Positions 42,753 through 53,292 of a stretch of DNA of 64,000 nt are shown here, in pieces. Origin of the DNA: Argyresthia goedartella (lineage: Eukaryota; Arthropoda; Insecta; Lepidoptera; Argyresthiidae); assembly GCA_949825045.1 (NCBI GenBank), contig OX463812.1:6432661-6496660 (forward strand). Direction: 5' to 3'. Below the pieces are notes generated by a model. It ran no database searches. It saw nothing but the letters and a program-made list of their open reading frames with translations, and was not told where the DNA came from. The position numbers and the translations under genes are program-made. Position 1 is the first letter of the stretch. Each line of letters begins with the position of its first letter.

Positions 42753-44061
42753 CATAGTCAGGTCATAAGTTCTGTCACATGTGCAATATGAAATAATTTA
42801 GACATGTTTATTATTTATGTAAACATTTATATAGCAAAATCAACTTAATAAAACATAAATTCTTATGGTAATAAAGTTTATTCAAAATGACTCCCGCGAT
42901 TTTGAATACAGGCCTTTATTCTGCGCGGCCAGTCGTCTATCGCAGCACGAACGAGGTCCATGTCAATATCGGCGGCTGCCTTAATCAAGGATGCCTTGAG
43001 TGACTCCAAATCAGGATGAGGCTTTGAGCAGGCCTTTTCCTCCAAGTGTTGCCATATCTTGTAATCTAACGGACTCAAATCTGGACTGGAGGAGGGCCAG
43101 TCTTCGTGCCGGATGAAGTCGATTTCACGCGCCGCCAGCCAGTCTTGTGTGCTTTTCGCTCTATGAGCTGGGGCAGAATCTTGTTGGAATACCCAGTGCC
43201 TGTTATTAAACATGCTATGAGAAACAGGTTCCACAAGGTTCTTGAGGACTGTATTTTGATACACAACTGCATTCGTTTTTACGCCTTTCTCACAAAAATG
43301 TACCTCAGTTAAGCCCCAATAAGAGACTCCCAACCAAACCATGAGCGAGGATGGGAAATGACCTCGTTGGACACGCGGAATACGGTTGCTCGCTTCTTCA
43401 CTGCTGTGTGCGTACACCTTATCATTTTGTTTGTTGTAGCTCTCTTCCACGGTGAAAATTTTTTCATCCGAAAAAAGAATTTCCCGATGCTTTTTTCCCG
43501 CGTACCGCTTCAACAAAGCGCGGCATCTCTTCAGTCTCAGGTCCATTAAACGAGCGTCCAAACGATGTCCTGTTTTTCTTCGATATGCCCTAAGCCCTAA
43601 GTCTTCATTTAACACCCTTTTCACCGTGGTCCTGCTTAACCCCATCTGAAGGGCCAACAGTTTCTGCTTACGTATGGGATTTCTTTGAATTCGCGCCTTC
43701 ACAGCTTTTATCACTGCTGGAGTCCTAACAGAGCGAGGGCGAACACTTCTTGACCTGTCATCTACACTAGAGTCTTCATTGTATCGTTTTATGGTACGAT
43801 AAACGAATCTTTTGGTTATATTCAAATTTTTCAGTAAGTCGAAAATCTGAATTGGCGCGTAACCGCAACGATGCAACGCAATAACTGCGACACGGTCTTC
43901 TTTAAGTGTCCACTCCATATTTAAAAATGAGGAAAATTCTAAAAAGTACACATTTTTATTTTCATGAAAAATTCGCAATTCGAATTCAATAAACTTTTTT
44001 GTGGCCAGCGTTCTAAATTCAAAAGTTTTTATTGTGTGACAGAACTTATGACCTGACTGTG
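42753..44061 (-). mobile_element. maT-type mariner, complete copy 1
   Basis: 1309 bp between TA dinucleotides (42751-42752 and 44062-44063). The left end CATAGTCAGGTCATAAGTTC and the right end (minus strand) CACAGTCAGGTCATAAGTTC match for about 29 bp. It encodes an uninterrupted DD37D transposase. It is inserted in a TA-rich part of a CR1 3'UTR. Confidence 0.93.
42878..43918 (-). CDS. maT-type mariner transposase, DD37D (346 aa)
   Basis: Cut-and-paste transposase that recognises the TIRs and integrates at TA. The ATG at 43918 (MEWTLKEDRV) is the conserved start; the frame is open further upstream into the TIR but has no domain there. Two helix-turn-helix segments cover about residues 1-115. 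The catalytic triad is D151 (ILFSDEKIF), D247 (VFQQDSAPAH) and D285 (SPDLSPLDYKIW), with 37 residues between the last two, the signature of maT. The linker motif normally GRPR reads VRPR here (residues 59-62), a possible loss of DNA contact. No stop or shift. The sister copy at 57993-59033 differs at only about a dozen residues. Confidence 0.93.
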   Translation of the reverse strand: MEWTLKEDRVAVIALHRCGYAPIQIFDLLKNLNITKRFVYRTIKRYNEDSSVDDRSRSVRPRSVRTPAVIKAVKARIQRNPIRKQKLLALQMGLSRTTVKRVLNEDLGLRAYRRKTGHRLDARLMDLRLKRCRALLKRYAGKKHREILFSDEKIFTVEESYNKQNDKVYAHSSEEASNRIPRVQRGHFPSSLMVWLGVSYWGLTEVHFCEKGVKTNAVVYQNTVLKNLVEPVSHSMFNNRHWVFQQDSAPAHRAKSTQDWLAAREIDFIRHEDWPSSSPDLSPLDYKIWQHLEEKACSKPHPDLESLKASLIKAAADIDMDLVRAAIDDWPRRIKACIQNRGSHFE

Positions 44062-44424
44062 TATATATATACATATAATATACTATATTATACATTGATA
44101 TAGGTATGTACTATAATGTGTTATATGACTTTTACTATATTTTATTAAGTTAGTAGGTAGTTATTTAATTTATTGTGCACTAGACTGATATTACTAGCAA
44201 TAGACTTTCCTGTCCTGCCTAGGTTTGCTGGAAAAAATCTCTTTTTAGAGATAAACTCGCCTTTGCGCATAAGTGTTAATTTGTTTGTACTCATTATTTA
44301 CCGTGCAATAAAGTATATTGAATTTAATATTTGCATCTAATTCTAGCCATTTAGTCAGATAAATTAATATAATTTGCTTAAATCTCACCTCTCCTCCTAT
44401 CCTCTTACATCCATGTTATTTATG

Positions 44425-44527
44425 GTGTGCTGGAGGAGATCTCTTGTTAGAGGTAAGCTCGCTCGCACGCTTGCACGTTAGTTCTATAAGTATATAACAT
44501 ACTTTGATGTGTGCAGCACAATAAAGC
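44425..44527 (+). repeat. CR1/Kiri-type LINE 3'UTR tail
   Basis: GGTGTGCTGGAGGAGATCTC, TTAGAGGTAAGCTCGCTCGC and CAGCACAATAAAGCAAATAC. Tail only. Confidence 0.65.
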
Positions 44528-44577
44528 AAATACGAAAGTAGGCCGAGAACCCCTACTATCTGGCTTTAGCTATTTGA

Positions 44578-45061
44578 CGACCCGAATGGCAGAGTCGGCA
44601 GTGGCGCTGCTTACGAAGCCAAGGGTCCCAGGTTCGAGTCCCGGTGGGGGCAAATATTTGTTTGATGAGAACGGATGTTTGTACCCTAGTCATGGTTGTT
44701 TATCTAAATAAGTATAATACACTGACGAGCAATGAAAAAGTTCCACCCACAAAATGCCGACAACAAATGGCCCCAATTTTTTAAAACATTTAATTTAAAA
44801 TTTGAAGACAATATTTACGTTTTTAATTGAAAATATTCTGATGCGCTGTTAAATGTATTTCAATATTGCAGACGGCGTCATTAAGCTAGCCTTTCCCGTT
44901 TAGGAGTAATTGGTGCTATATCACTGGAGTTTTTTCATTACTCGTCAGTGCATTTATCTATATAAGTATGTGTATCGTTGTCTAGTAACCAAGATACAGA
45001 GAATCCTAGTTTGGGGCTAGATCAATGTGTGTAAATGGTGTCCGAGGTGTTATTATTATTT
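44578..45061 (+). repeat. SINE family T, copy 5, interrupted by a MITE
   Basis: tRNA-like head CCCGAATGGCAGAGTCGGCA with GGTTCGAGTCCCGG, body ATTTGTTTGATGAGAACGGA, and 3' part AAGATACAGAGAATCCTAGT ending in (ATT)n at 45050-45061. A 231-bp MITE occupies 44720-44950. Confidence 0.85.
44720..44950. mobile_element. Mariner-like MITE with CACTGACGAG termini
   Basis: The left arm CACTGACGAGCAATGAAAAA and the right arm TTTTTTCATTACTCGTCAGT(G) are inverted copies. TA precedes it (44718-44719) and CA follows, a mutated TA. It has split a SINE T copy. No ORF. Confidence 0.8.
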
Positions 45062-45354
45062 TAGTCCATTAATATCACCCTACCGACGGGCACAGGCCTT
45101 TACCCGGAAATGAGTATGATTAAGCCATACTCTACCACGCTGGCTCAGTGCGGGTTGGTGGAGGATTTAACGACCACTACTATCACGTACCGATAATACC
45201 CGGGACGGGACCAGCTTAACGTGTAATCCGAAACACCGAACGTCCGACAATGTACTTAAGATAAAATTCATTATCTCATTGGTACACGGTCAGGATTCGA
45301 ACCTGCATCTCCAGTGAGAGAAGCAAGCGTGAAACCTATTAGACCACGCAGCTC
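45062..45354 (-). repeat. tRNA-derived SINE, family U, copy 2
   Basis: On the minus strand: GAGCTGCGTGGTCTAATAGG (A box) and GCAGGTTCGAATCCTGACCG (B box), then a body with AATTTTATCTTAAGTACATT. Its head end lies about 40 bp from the Camta exon acceptor. Confidence 0.75.
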
Positions 45355-45394
45355 TTATATCCTGTTAACCGAATGAACTAATTTTTAATTTCAG

Positions 45395-45486
45395 ATGGCG
45401 AGCCAATCAAATTACCGGAAAACCTGGAGAGCCTGCCGCGTGCCGAGCACTTCGCTGCCCAGAGACACCGGTGGAACACCAATGAA
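45395..45486 (+). CDS. Camta: Camta internal exon: start of the CG-1 DNA-binding domain
   Basis: Calmodulin-binding transcription activator: a nuclear factor with an N-terminal CG-1 DNA-binding domain, an IPT/TIG domain, ankyrin repeats and IQ motifs. This 92-bp exon lies between a TTTTTAATTTCAG acceptor (AG at 45393-45394) and a GTAAAG donor (45487). It starts with two bases of a split codon and encodes 30 residues: GEPIKLPENLESLPRAEHF, then AAQRHRWNTNE. The RHRWNTNE block is the invariant start of animal CG-1, where the next exon normally continues EIA. No exon with the rest of CG-1 is visible downstream in the window, and no upstream exon was identified. The call rests on recalled family sequence; the exon boundaries are seen directly. 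Confidence 0.88.
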
Positions 45487-45510
45487 GTAAAGTAGAACAG
45501 AAACTTATTC

Positions 45511-45516
45511 AATAAA
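45511..45516 (+). promoter_or_regulatory. AATAAA just inside the Camta intron
   Basis: If the donor at 45487 is not used, the frame reads two more residues (VK) to TAG (45493-45495), and AATAAA follows 15 bp later. This could permit premature intronic polyadenylation; use is not shown. Confidence 0.35.
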
Positions 45517-46175
45517 GCTGCTGAAGTTACAATTTTACTAGCCTTAACTGGCAGAAAAATTAAACAAATGCGTCACACCTTTTCCAATATGGGGCCAGTT
45601 TTTAGCCAGTTATTCAAGTCCATTTTGCGTGACAGGGGGCTAGCCTATCGCCAAAGTTACGGAGATATGAAGGTTTCCTCATGATGGTTTCTGTCACCGT
45701 TATAATCAACACTGGCAACAGAATTTGTGCTAAATTGGTACCATAACAAAAAAAAATGTTTTGGTAATCGAAGTCACTTTCAGGCGACGTCATCATGCTT
45801 CGCGCGGCGGTGGATGATCACACCTAAGGGTTTATTACAATTATTGGTACACCTTTGTAACAATGTTGTCAATTTGTAACTTGTTGCTTTATGAAATACC
45901 CTAGAAGATATATGTATTTCTATTGCACTAAACACAACAGAGCAGAGTGCAGAATTATTACAATTGTTAGGTCTATGGAAGCAACGCGGACGTGCGATTT
46001 TATTGAAATGTCGAACAACAAAGAATTGCGGTTGATATTTTTTTTGAGTTTGATCTAATGGCAGACTGACCTAACCTAAAAGCCCTACAACATAAACGTT
46101 TATTTATGTACGCCTTATACATTTACAACAGAATATGAAGGTAACTTACTTAGTATTTATTTATTTGTTGATTCT
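45517..46175. other. Presumed Camta intron; no feature recognised
   Basis: AT-rich. GCGTCACACCTTTTCCAATA (45570) resembles GCGTCACACCTTTTTCCATA (26386), hinting at a shared minor repeat. Confidence 0.3.
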
Positions 46176-46179
46176 TATT

Positions 46180-46400
46180 TACGAAAATAGTATAGTTATA
46201 AGTTATCGCGGGCCGATTTTGATTTGGCCAAACCCTTGATTTTGCCCAAAACTTCCTGGAGCAACCTCGGCGACCCGAGGTGTGTTGCCCGGTAGATGAC
46301 CATGCCGGAACATTCCAGCAGGATGGACGTGGGTGGCTGTCTCCTCGACCTCCATGCAGGCTCTGCACAGTGGGCTGTCTGTAACATCTAGAGTCACAAA
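46180..46400 (-). pseudogene. LINE C-terminal fragment after an RNase H domain
   Basis: On the minus strand, reading across frames: TDSPLCRACMEVEETATHV, then a CSGMVIYRATHLGSPR segment. This zinc-knuckle-like CRxCMEVEET block follows RNase H in several insect LINE ORF2 proteins. It is shifted at least once and truncated on both sides. Confidence 0.6.
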
Positions 46401-48649
46401 GAGTTTTGTTTATCTGAGCCCAGAGTGTGTAAGTGTTCGTTTAGCAAAGCGTGTGCAGTCATATGAAAATAGTAATTTATTCTCCCTTCTAATTGATCTG
46501 TATGACTTCGGGAACGGAATCTGTCAGGGTATACCAAAATCAGCACACGCATTAGTTTTAAATTATAAGAATAAATCGTCATTAGTGTTGGCATCATCAT
46601 CGAGGCTGTGCTTACCAAGCGAGAGGTCCCGCATTCGAAGAAGCAATGTATGTAAATTTTATGTTTTTCGATAACAAGTTGCTTGCTCCCCCTTGAAAAC
46701 ACGCCAAACTCAGTCAAATCCAAAATGACACACCGGAGCGGAGCCACAAAAACCTCAACGCCACCGTCAATTAAGGCCAACGTGTCCCAGGCCGTTTCAA
46801 ACTACCCTACTCCATAAAGCATTCCAACTTCCATACATCAGTAGCAACAATTCGCTTAATGTGAAGACCTTCCTACATCGTCAGTGTGTTCCGTTTCATT
46901 ACCATAATAAGTAGAACACGCGTAATGCTGCGCGAGGGTTAATTTACACATGGCGTATTATGTACATTGCTGGACTTGCCGCGGGGATATTCTCAAATTG
47001 TAATTTCGTTTTAGTGGTTGCTGTTGACTAGTTGGGGCAATATCGTAGAGGGATGATCACATAATAGCGGATTTAAATAGACTACATTTTATGTTGAAGT
47101 CATTCCAATTTTAGTTTCAACACCGCTTACTATTTGTAGAACGATTTAGGGCCACAAAAATGTTGACTCGTCATAAAAAAAGATACAGCTTGGTTTCAGT
47201 GATACAGTAATCCAACTTTAAAATAACTTGTGATTAATGCGGTATGTCTTTTATAAGTAATTTGGAAACCTATTTTTAAGTAAGTAATCATTTCATCAAA
47301 CATTGCTCGCAAGTAGCAAACCAAAGTAATCCCCGCTCTGTAAGTAGGATGAAACATTGCAGCCGAGAGATATGAAGCGACACTATGACGGTCTGCATAA
47401 TATATGAATTAACTTAGAATTTATACGAGCAGCCGTGATACGATGAAGTGTTAAAACAAATGGCCACAAACCTATTCATGGACGTAAATAAAGTAAGGGA
47501 TGTAGTTATCTTTTGGCCGGTTTTTTCCAGTCTTTTGAGGTCTGTTTGTTATGCATTTTATCAGTAAGTTGATTATTTCACTCTATCAAAATTAAAGCAG
47601 AACAACTTTTTAAAGTCAATAGAGAGAGTTACTCTAACTTTTGGAAGTGGTTATTAACCAGATAGGTACGCATATAATTCGTAAACTATGCGCTATCATG
47701 ATAATCTATGGTTAAGGAGCGTCTTGGTCAAGAATATCTAAAATTAATTACCCTAATTAAATTACTTGCCCAATCAAGTCAACGACACTTATTTAACATA
47801 CGCCTACTCAACGATCAATGAGTTGGAAGCCGTTTAAGTATTTTAACATTTAGGTAACCTTTTAAGACTAGTGATAGAAGACTCTTGCATGATTGTATCA
47901 TACCTCATTCAGAATGTATGGATCAATGGATAAATAGGTATTCAGTACTTCATTGTTTTATATTTCTAAGTGAAAGTGGAATGGGCAAGTTAGTCATTCG
48001 CAGCTATAGGTACGAACTTGAGTATGTTTCTAGATGTGTTTTGACAAACGAAACTCTGTTGGATTACAATAATATAAGACTTAATAAAATACGAATATAT
48101 AATGTTTCCACCGGCTTTAACGTATTAAAACGAATAAATTATCTTAGAGATTGTGTTCCTAATGAAAACTTTTCTAAAAGACCCACTAGTTTTCTCCGGT
48201 ACATAAATCCTATTGAAATCGACGCAATTTAAAACGAATGTTCTCATCAGGTTAGCTAACGGTTTTCACCTCGTCAAGTTTGTCAAACGAACCGTTCGCT
48301 CGTTTTCTATAGACGAACTATGTTCGCCTCCCGTCCCTTTGAGCGTTAAAGCTAATGAAAATTTCCCCCGGTATGACGAAGCAACATTCTACAAACGGTT
48401 TACTTTCATCATCAGCATCATTTACATTGCTTGTTCGTAGGGAAACTGTATAATAGAACATGCTTATACTATAACGGTGTCACCATAATTATACATATTG
48501 TTGTTTTCCACTCGAGTTAGGAATTCCAATGATATGCAGGTTTCCCCATGTCATGATATTAGAGCATACGTAGAATATACATGTAATGTTTAAATTATGA
48601 TAAATTAACCCATTTATAACACTGCAAATCCTTTTGCATCCAACCATAG
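46401..48649. other. 2.2 kb of presumed Camta intron without recognised genes
   Basis: The 115-codon frame at 47885-48232 (+) is the longest, but it has AT-driven composition and no motif I know. No repeats of the families in this window were seen here, so this is the longest apparently repeat-poor stretch after 45.4 kb. Confidence 0.3.
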
Positions 48650-48725
48650 TATGCTGGAAGTGATCTGTTTTTAGGAATACGTTCGCCTTTGCACAATTTG
48701 TACACATAGGTATATAAGACATAAA
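48650..48725 (+). repeat. CR1/Kiri-type LINE tail fragment
   Basis: TATGCTGGAAGTGATCTGTT followed by ACGTTCGCCTTTGCACAATT resembles the CR1 3'UTR end. Very short and diverged. Confidence 0.45.
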
Positions 48726-48758
48726 AATTGTGCTCAGGCAAAGGTTGTCAGAAATGAT

Positions 48759-49190
48759 AAAAAACCGGTCAAGTGCGAGTCTAAATCGCGCACGAAGGGT
48801 TCCGTACCACCGTTCAATGGAAGCGATGGTGTGGAGTGAATAGTTTGGATTTTACACAGCAAAATATTGTTTACAAAGTTATTGGTGCGGTTACTTTCAC
48901 ACTCCATGTACGTAACCAGGTGCATCCATAAGTTTGTATGTGGTATTGAAAGAATTGTTGTATGGGAGCCCCCTTAAATATTTCTTTTATCCTGTTTTTT
49001 AGTATTTGTTGTTATAGCGGCAACATAAATACATAATCTGTGAAAATTTCAACTCTCTAGCTAGCTAGGTTCTTGAGATACAGCCTGGTGACAGACGGAC
49101 GGACGGATGGACGGACGGACGGACGGACGGACAGCGGAGTCTTAGTAGTAGGGTCCCGTTTGGAACCCTTCGGGTACGGAACCCTAAAAA
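48759..49190 (+). repeat. SINE-like family copy, full length, young
   Basis: Nearly identical to 41247-41665, with a longer (GGAC)n microsatellite at 49090-49135. Ends GGGTACGGAACCCTAAAAA. Confidence 0.88.
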
Positions 49191-50211
49191 CTAATTCGAA
49201 CACGCGTCTATTTTATTTATGCGATCGTAAATGTCGCTAAATTCTCGACCTAAGTTATGAATTAAATGTACCTATAATATTTGCCCACATAAAAGTCATA
49301 GCCGATCATTAGATGTACTCTGTGCAAGTAGGGCAGAAAGTTCAGCTTCAAAAGGGCGGGCAAGTTTAATGAGGTGTGCCGAATCGAAGATGAGTTGCCC
49401 CCTGCTGGATAAATTCAATAAAATACGACCATCCACCAAGGGAATGCTGCTTGTGACATACTGGTGTCTATAGAAAACATGTATTTATGTATTTTATCTA
49501 CACACGTATCATAAACCCTCTTTACTGCGTACAAAAACCGCACGTTACGATCAGCATTATGTTAAACTACTTGGTAAAAACTCGTTTCGTATCTGGAAAA
49601 CTACACATAATGGTCATTATGTGTAGTTTTTCTACATATAATGACATTCAAATTTCGAACGCCGACGCCCACCCGCGTGCCGTCCCTAGTTTGTCTGTGA
49701 AGTTGGAACTGACATTCAAATTTCGAACGGCGACGCCCGCCTGCGTGAAGTTGGTACTAAAGAACAAGCTAAACAACTGCAGAGCCACAATGCCGGTCAA
49801 ACATGCGGTTCCTGAACACATCAAAGAGAGCTTATGATATGTGTGTAGATAAACTAGTGTATGTAACTGTACATAATTAGGCATTAAAACTCTCGAGTGA
49901 TATTATTATGAAACTCGCCTTCGGCTCGTTTCATAAACTCACTCTCGAGTTTTAATGTCAATAGTCAATAGTCAAAGTACTTTATTACTGTAGATATTTA
50001 CATATACTTAGCAAACGTCATTTTTTGCCTCTTCTCTACATTGGACCACTGTGGGAGAAGAAGGGCGTAGAAACTCCCACAGATTTATTTTTAGATCTCT
50101 TTTAAAAATAGGTTGTGCTTAACTAATACAAATATGAAAAATTTAATTGTTATGATTAATAAGCAGGAATAAATAATTACAAAATAACAGCAAGGTCTGT
50201 GTTGAGCCAGA

Positions 50212-52146
50212 TTAACCCCATACAGTCCTGTCATTTAAGTAATCTTGAACATTGTAATATCCCTTTTTCGACAAAGTCGCTTTAACATGCTTTTTAAATT
50301 GCTCAAATGGCAATTTCAAAATCTCCAGAGGTATCTTATTGTAGTAGAGAATGCACTGACCCTTGAAAGAATTGCTAACCTTCGCGAGTCTAAAACGGGG
50401 CGCAAATAGTCTGTGATTATTTCTTAGGTTAACATTACAGCTGTCGCTAAGTTTGGAAAATGTTGTAAGGTTCTTGCGTACATACATTATATTTTCGAAA
50501 ATAAATTGACTAGCTACTGTTAGTATGTCAATTTCTTTAAAAAGCTCTCTTAAGGAGTCTGTTCGTTTTAAATTATAAATTGCTCGAATAGCTCTTTTCT
50601 GTACAATAAAAATAGTTTGAATATCCGCTGCTTTCCCCCACAACAAGATACCATAGGACATTACACTATGAAAGTAACTAAAATATACTAGCCTAGATGT
50701 AGCCACATCCGTGCTTTGTCTGATGTTCCTAACAGCGTAAGCCGCAGAACTTAATTTACCAGCCAATTTATCTATCTGGGGTCCCCACTGCAATTTGCTA
50801 TCAATGGTTATTCCAAGGAACTTCTTATCATTTACCAATTCTAACGTGCTGTTGTCTAACACCAAACTGGTCTCAACTTGCCTGACATTTGGAAGTGAGA
50901 ATTTGATACACTTGGTTTTACCAGCGTTTAACAATAAATTATTAACTGTGAACCAATTCAAGGTTAAAGACAATACACCATTAACATCATCAAAATCTCC
51001 TTTTTGTCTTTCAATTTTGAAGACCATTGAAGTATCATCAGCAAACAACACTATGTCAGTTAATTTCTCCACCATGAAAGGCAGATCATTAATATATACC
51101 AGGAATAAGAAAGGGCCTAATATGGAACCTTGTGGAACGCCAATTTTAACACCCGATCCATCAGATTTTACGCCGTTAACTTCTGCCTTTTGAATTCTAT
51201 TGCTTAGGTATGATCTTAGTAGATCCAACGCTTTGTTTCTAACTCCGTAATGATTTAATTTAATTAATAGCGTATTAAGATCAACACAATCAAACGCCTT
51301 CGACAGGTCGCAAAAAACTCCGATAGCATCCTGTGCGGCCTCCCATGCAGAATAAATATGAGATACAAGGGTAATACCTGCATCCGTAGTCGATTTACCC
51401 CTAGTGAAACCATATTGTTTAGCGTGGAGTTGTTTTGTACGGTTGAAGTGTGAGAGCATTTGATTGAGTATAATCTTTTCAAATATTTTACTTAGTGTTG
51501 GAAGAACAGATATTGGTCTGAAATTTGAAGGATCGCCCTTATCTCCCGATTTGAACAGCGGTATAAGTTTACTGTGTTTCATGAGGTCTGGAAAAGCCAC
51601 ATCGTCAACACATTTATTGAATATATAAGCTAAGTGTGGGGCTATAACTGGAATTACTGAACCAATGACTTTGACTGATATACCCCACAGGTCTTCCGTA
51701 TTTTTTAAGTTAAGTAATTTAAACGTTTTGACAATGTCCTGGGGATATACATGATGAAATTTTAAATATACATTACTGACGCTAGTGTTATTTTTTAATA
51801 AAGTCTCTGCTTCAAATGGAGATGAATTTAGACGGTCCGTTGTGAGTAGGGGTACATTGGTGAAGAATGTTTCAAAAGCTCGAGCAACATCAGCGTTGGA
51901 TTTAACAACATCATCACCTATCTTTAGGCAGAAATCACTGTCCCTTGGTATAACTTTGCCAGTTTCGCGGTTTATTATTTGCCAAACTGTTTTTATTCTA
52001 TTATTTGAATTTTGAATTTTTCTATTAATGTGTAAAGTTTTTGCACATTAAAACAAACTTTCAAGTTGGTTTGTAGAACACAAACCAACTTGAAAGTTTT
52101 GGAATATTTTTTAACATAGTCATGAAATTTTCGATCAAAGTTAAAA
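50212..52146 (-). pseudogene. LINE RT ORF, 611 codons open, broken by a fold-back insertion
   Basis: The minus-strand frame is open from 52047 to the stop at 50212. It contains SNFRPISVLPTLSKIFEKII, the FCDLSKAFDCVDLNTLL motif, GVPQGSILGPFLFLVYINDL and the catalytic FADDTS. The C-terminus ends with CILYYNKIPLEILKLPF and DYLNDRTVWG. Farther upstream, in another frame, FDRKFHDYVKKYSKTFK continues the coding sequence to 52146. The break coincides with an inverted duplication at 52055-52099 and a TAA at 52048-52050. The endonuclease is missing (5' truncation). The RT core is undamaged, so the insertion is recent. Confidence 0.8.
52055..52099. repeat. Perfect 20-bp fold-back with 5-base loop
   Basis: AAACTTTCAAGTTGGTTTGT (52055-52074), loop AGAAC, then the exact reverse complement at 52080-52099. 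It lies inside LINE coding sequence and shifts the frame. Probably a template-switch product. Confidence 0.85.
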
Positions 52147-52187
52147 AATGCCCTCCATTATGCAGCTGTCACATAAACTACTATTAT

Positions 52188-52689
52188 ATTTGCTTTCATT
52201 TTCACGAATGCCATGTCGAATAGACCACGACAATAACAAAAAATTAATTATTTAGGCCACCCTGTGCTAACTTTCTCGCATGGTGCTTCCGGTGTTGTTA
52301 TTTAAATAATAGTTTGTGGATATTCGTGTGCAGGCGTTTAGGAGACGTTTTAAGAAATTCTAAGATAAAGTATACAGGGTCTAACAGAAAGGGAGTTACA
52401 AGCCGAAAGGTGGTTCTTAGGGACATCATTTTGAACAAATTTTACTATGGAACCGACGTGATCAGAGCAAGTTTATTTTTCTTATCTCAGTACATTTAGG
52501 GCCTGTTCACCTGAGTTATATGATGGAGTTGAAAATAAGGTTGCTCTCATCAAGTCGGCCCCATTCTAAAAGTTGTTCAGAATTATGTCCCTAACAACCA
52601 CTCCACCATACAAAACAATTCCTTTTTACTTTAACCATGCCCCGCACTATGAGCTTATTCTGCCCGCCGCCGCCTTAATTCCAAATTCC
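52188..52689. other. No gene recognised
   Basis: A 61-codon frame at 52314-52499 (+) carries no known motif. No repeat is assigned. Confidence 0.3.
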
Positions 52690-52800
52690 AAATGTCTTCA
52701 TTACTGTAGATATTTACATATACTTAGCAATCGTCATTGTTTGCCACTTCTCTACATTGGACCACTGTGGGAGAAGAAGGGCGTAGAAACTCCCACAGTA
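52690..52800 (-). repeat. LINE 3'UTR fragment (family of 49958-52146)
   Basis: TTCATTACTGTAGATATTTA and CTACATTGGACCACTGTGGG, followed by AGAAGGGCGTAGAAACTCCC. Very close to 49977-50083. Confidence 0.75.
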
Positions 52801-52900
52801 TGCACGGGCCCCTAATGTACGAGATATATGGCACTGTGTGCATATTGTATGGAAGCTACCATTTTTAGAATTTTGCGGTAATAACCGAGTATGCCATGTT

Positions 52901-53292
52901 ATAATAGTAGTTTATGTGACTTCTACATAATGGAGGGCATTAACACTCGAGAGTGGGTTTATGAAACGAGCCTTAACGAGTTTTAATGCCTAATTATGTA
53001 CAGTTACGTACACTAGTTTATCTACACACATATCATAAGCTCTCTTTGATGTGTTCAGGAACCGCATGTTTGACCGGCATTGTGGCTCTGCAGTTGTTTA
53101 GCTTGTTCAGTGGTACCAACTTCACAGACAAAATAGGAGCGGCACGCAGGCAGGCGTCGGCGTTCGAAATTTGAATGTCATAATATGTAGAAAAATAACA
53201 CATTATAGTCATAATGTGTAATTATTCAGATAAGAAATTAGTTTTTACCAAGTAGTTTAACATTATGCTGATCGTAACGTACGGTTTTTGTA
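52901..53292 (+). repeat. Repeat family R, locus F
   Basis: Starts ATAATAGTAGTTTATGTGAC. The hairpin is partly deleted (ATGAAACGAGCCTTAACGAG). One GCGTCGGCGTTCGAAATTTG unit remains. Truncated at the far end after GTACGGTTTTTGTAT. Confidence 0.8.

Larger units (their letters stand above)
49958..52146 (-). mobile_element. 5'-truncated LINE (Jockey-superfamily, CR1/Daphne-like) in repeat R
   Basis: The 3'UTR (49958-50211) carries CTTTATTACTGTAGATATTT and ACATTGGACCACTGTGGGAG, the blocks seen in fragments at 22230, 30205 and 52690. RT coding sequence follows to the right edge. The 3' end abuts the R sequence directly, without a long A-tail. Confidence 0.8.
49492..52187 (-). repeat. Repeat family R, locus E, split by a LINE
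   Basis: 49492-49957 runs from TTATCTACACACGTATCATA through the hairpin to CTCGAGTTTTAATG. The expected continuation CCCTCCATTATGCAGCTGTC is at 52151, ending CATAAACTACTATTAT at 52187. The LINE at 49958-52146 separates them. Both halves retain AATG at the break, a possible short target duplication. Confidence 0.8.

Noticed and set aside
44578..44655. SINE T, U and V heads as tRNA genes
   Set aside because: They have A and B boxes but poor stems, attached SINE bodies and repeated copies; only 32723-32794 folds as a true tRNA.
47885..48232. 115-codon plus-strand ORF as a gene
   Set aside because: AT-driven composition, no motif, no splice or promoter support.
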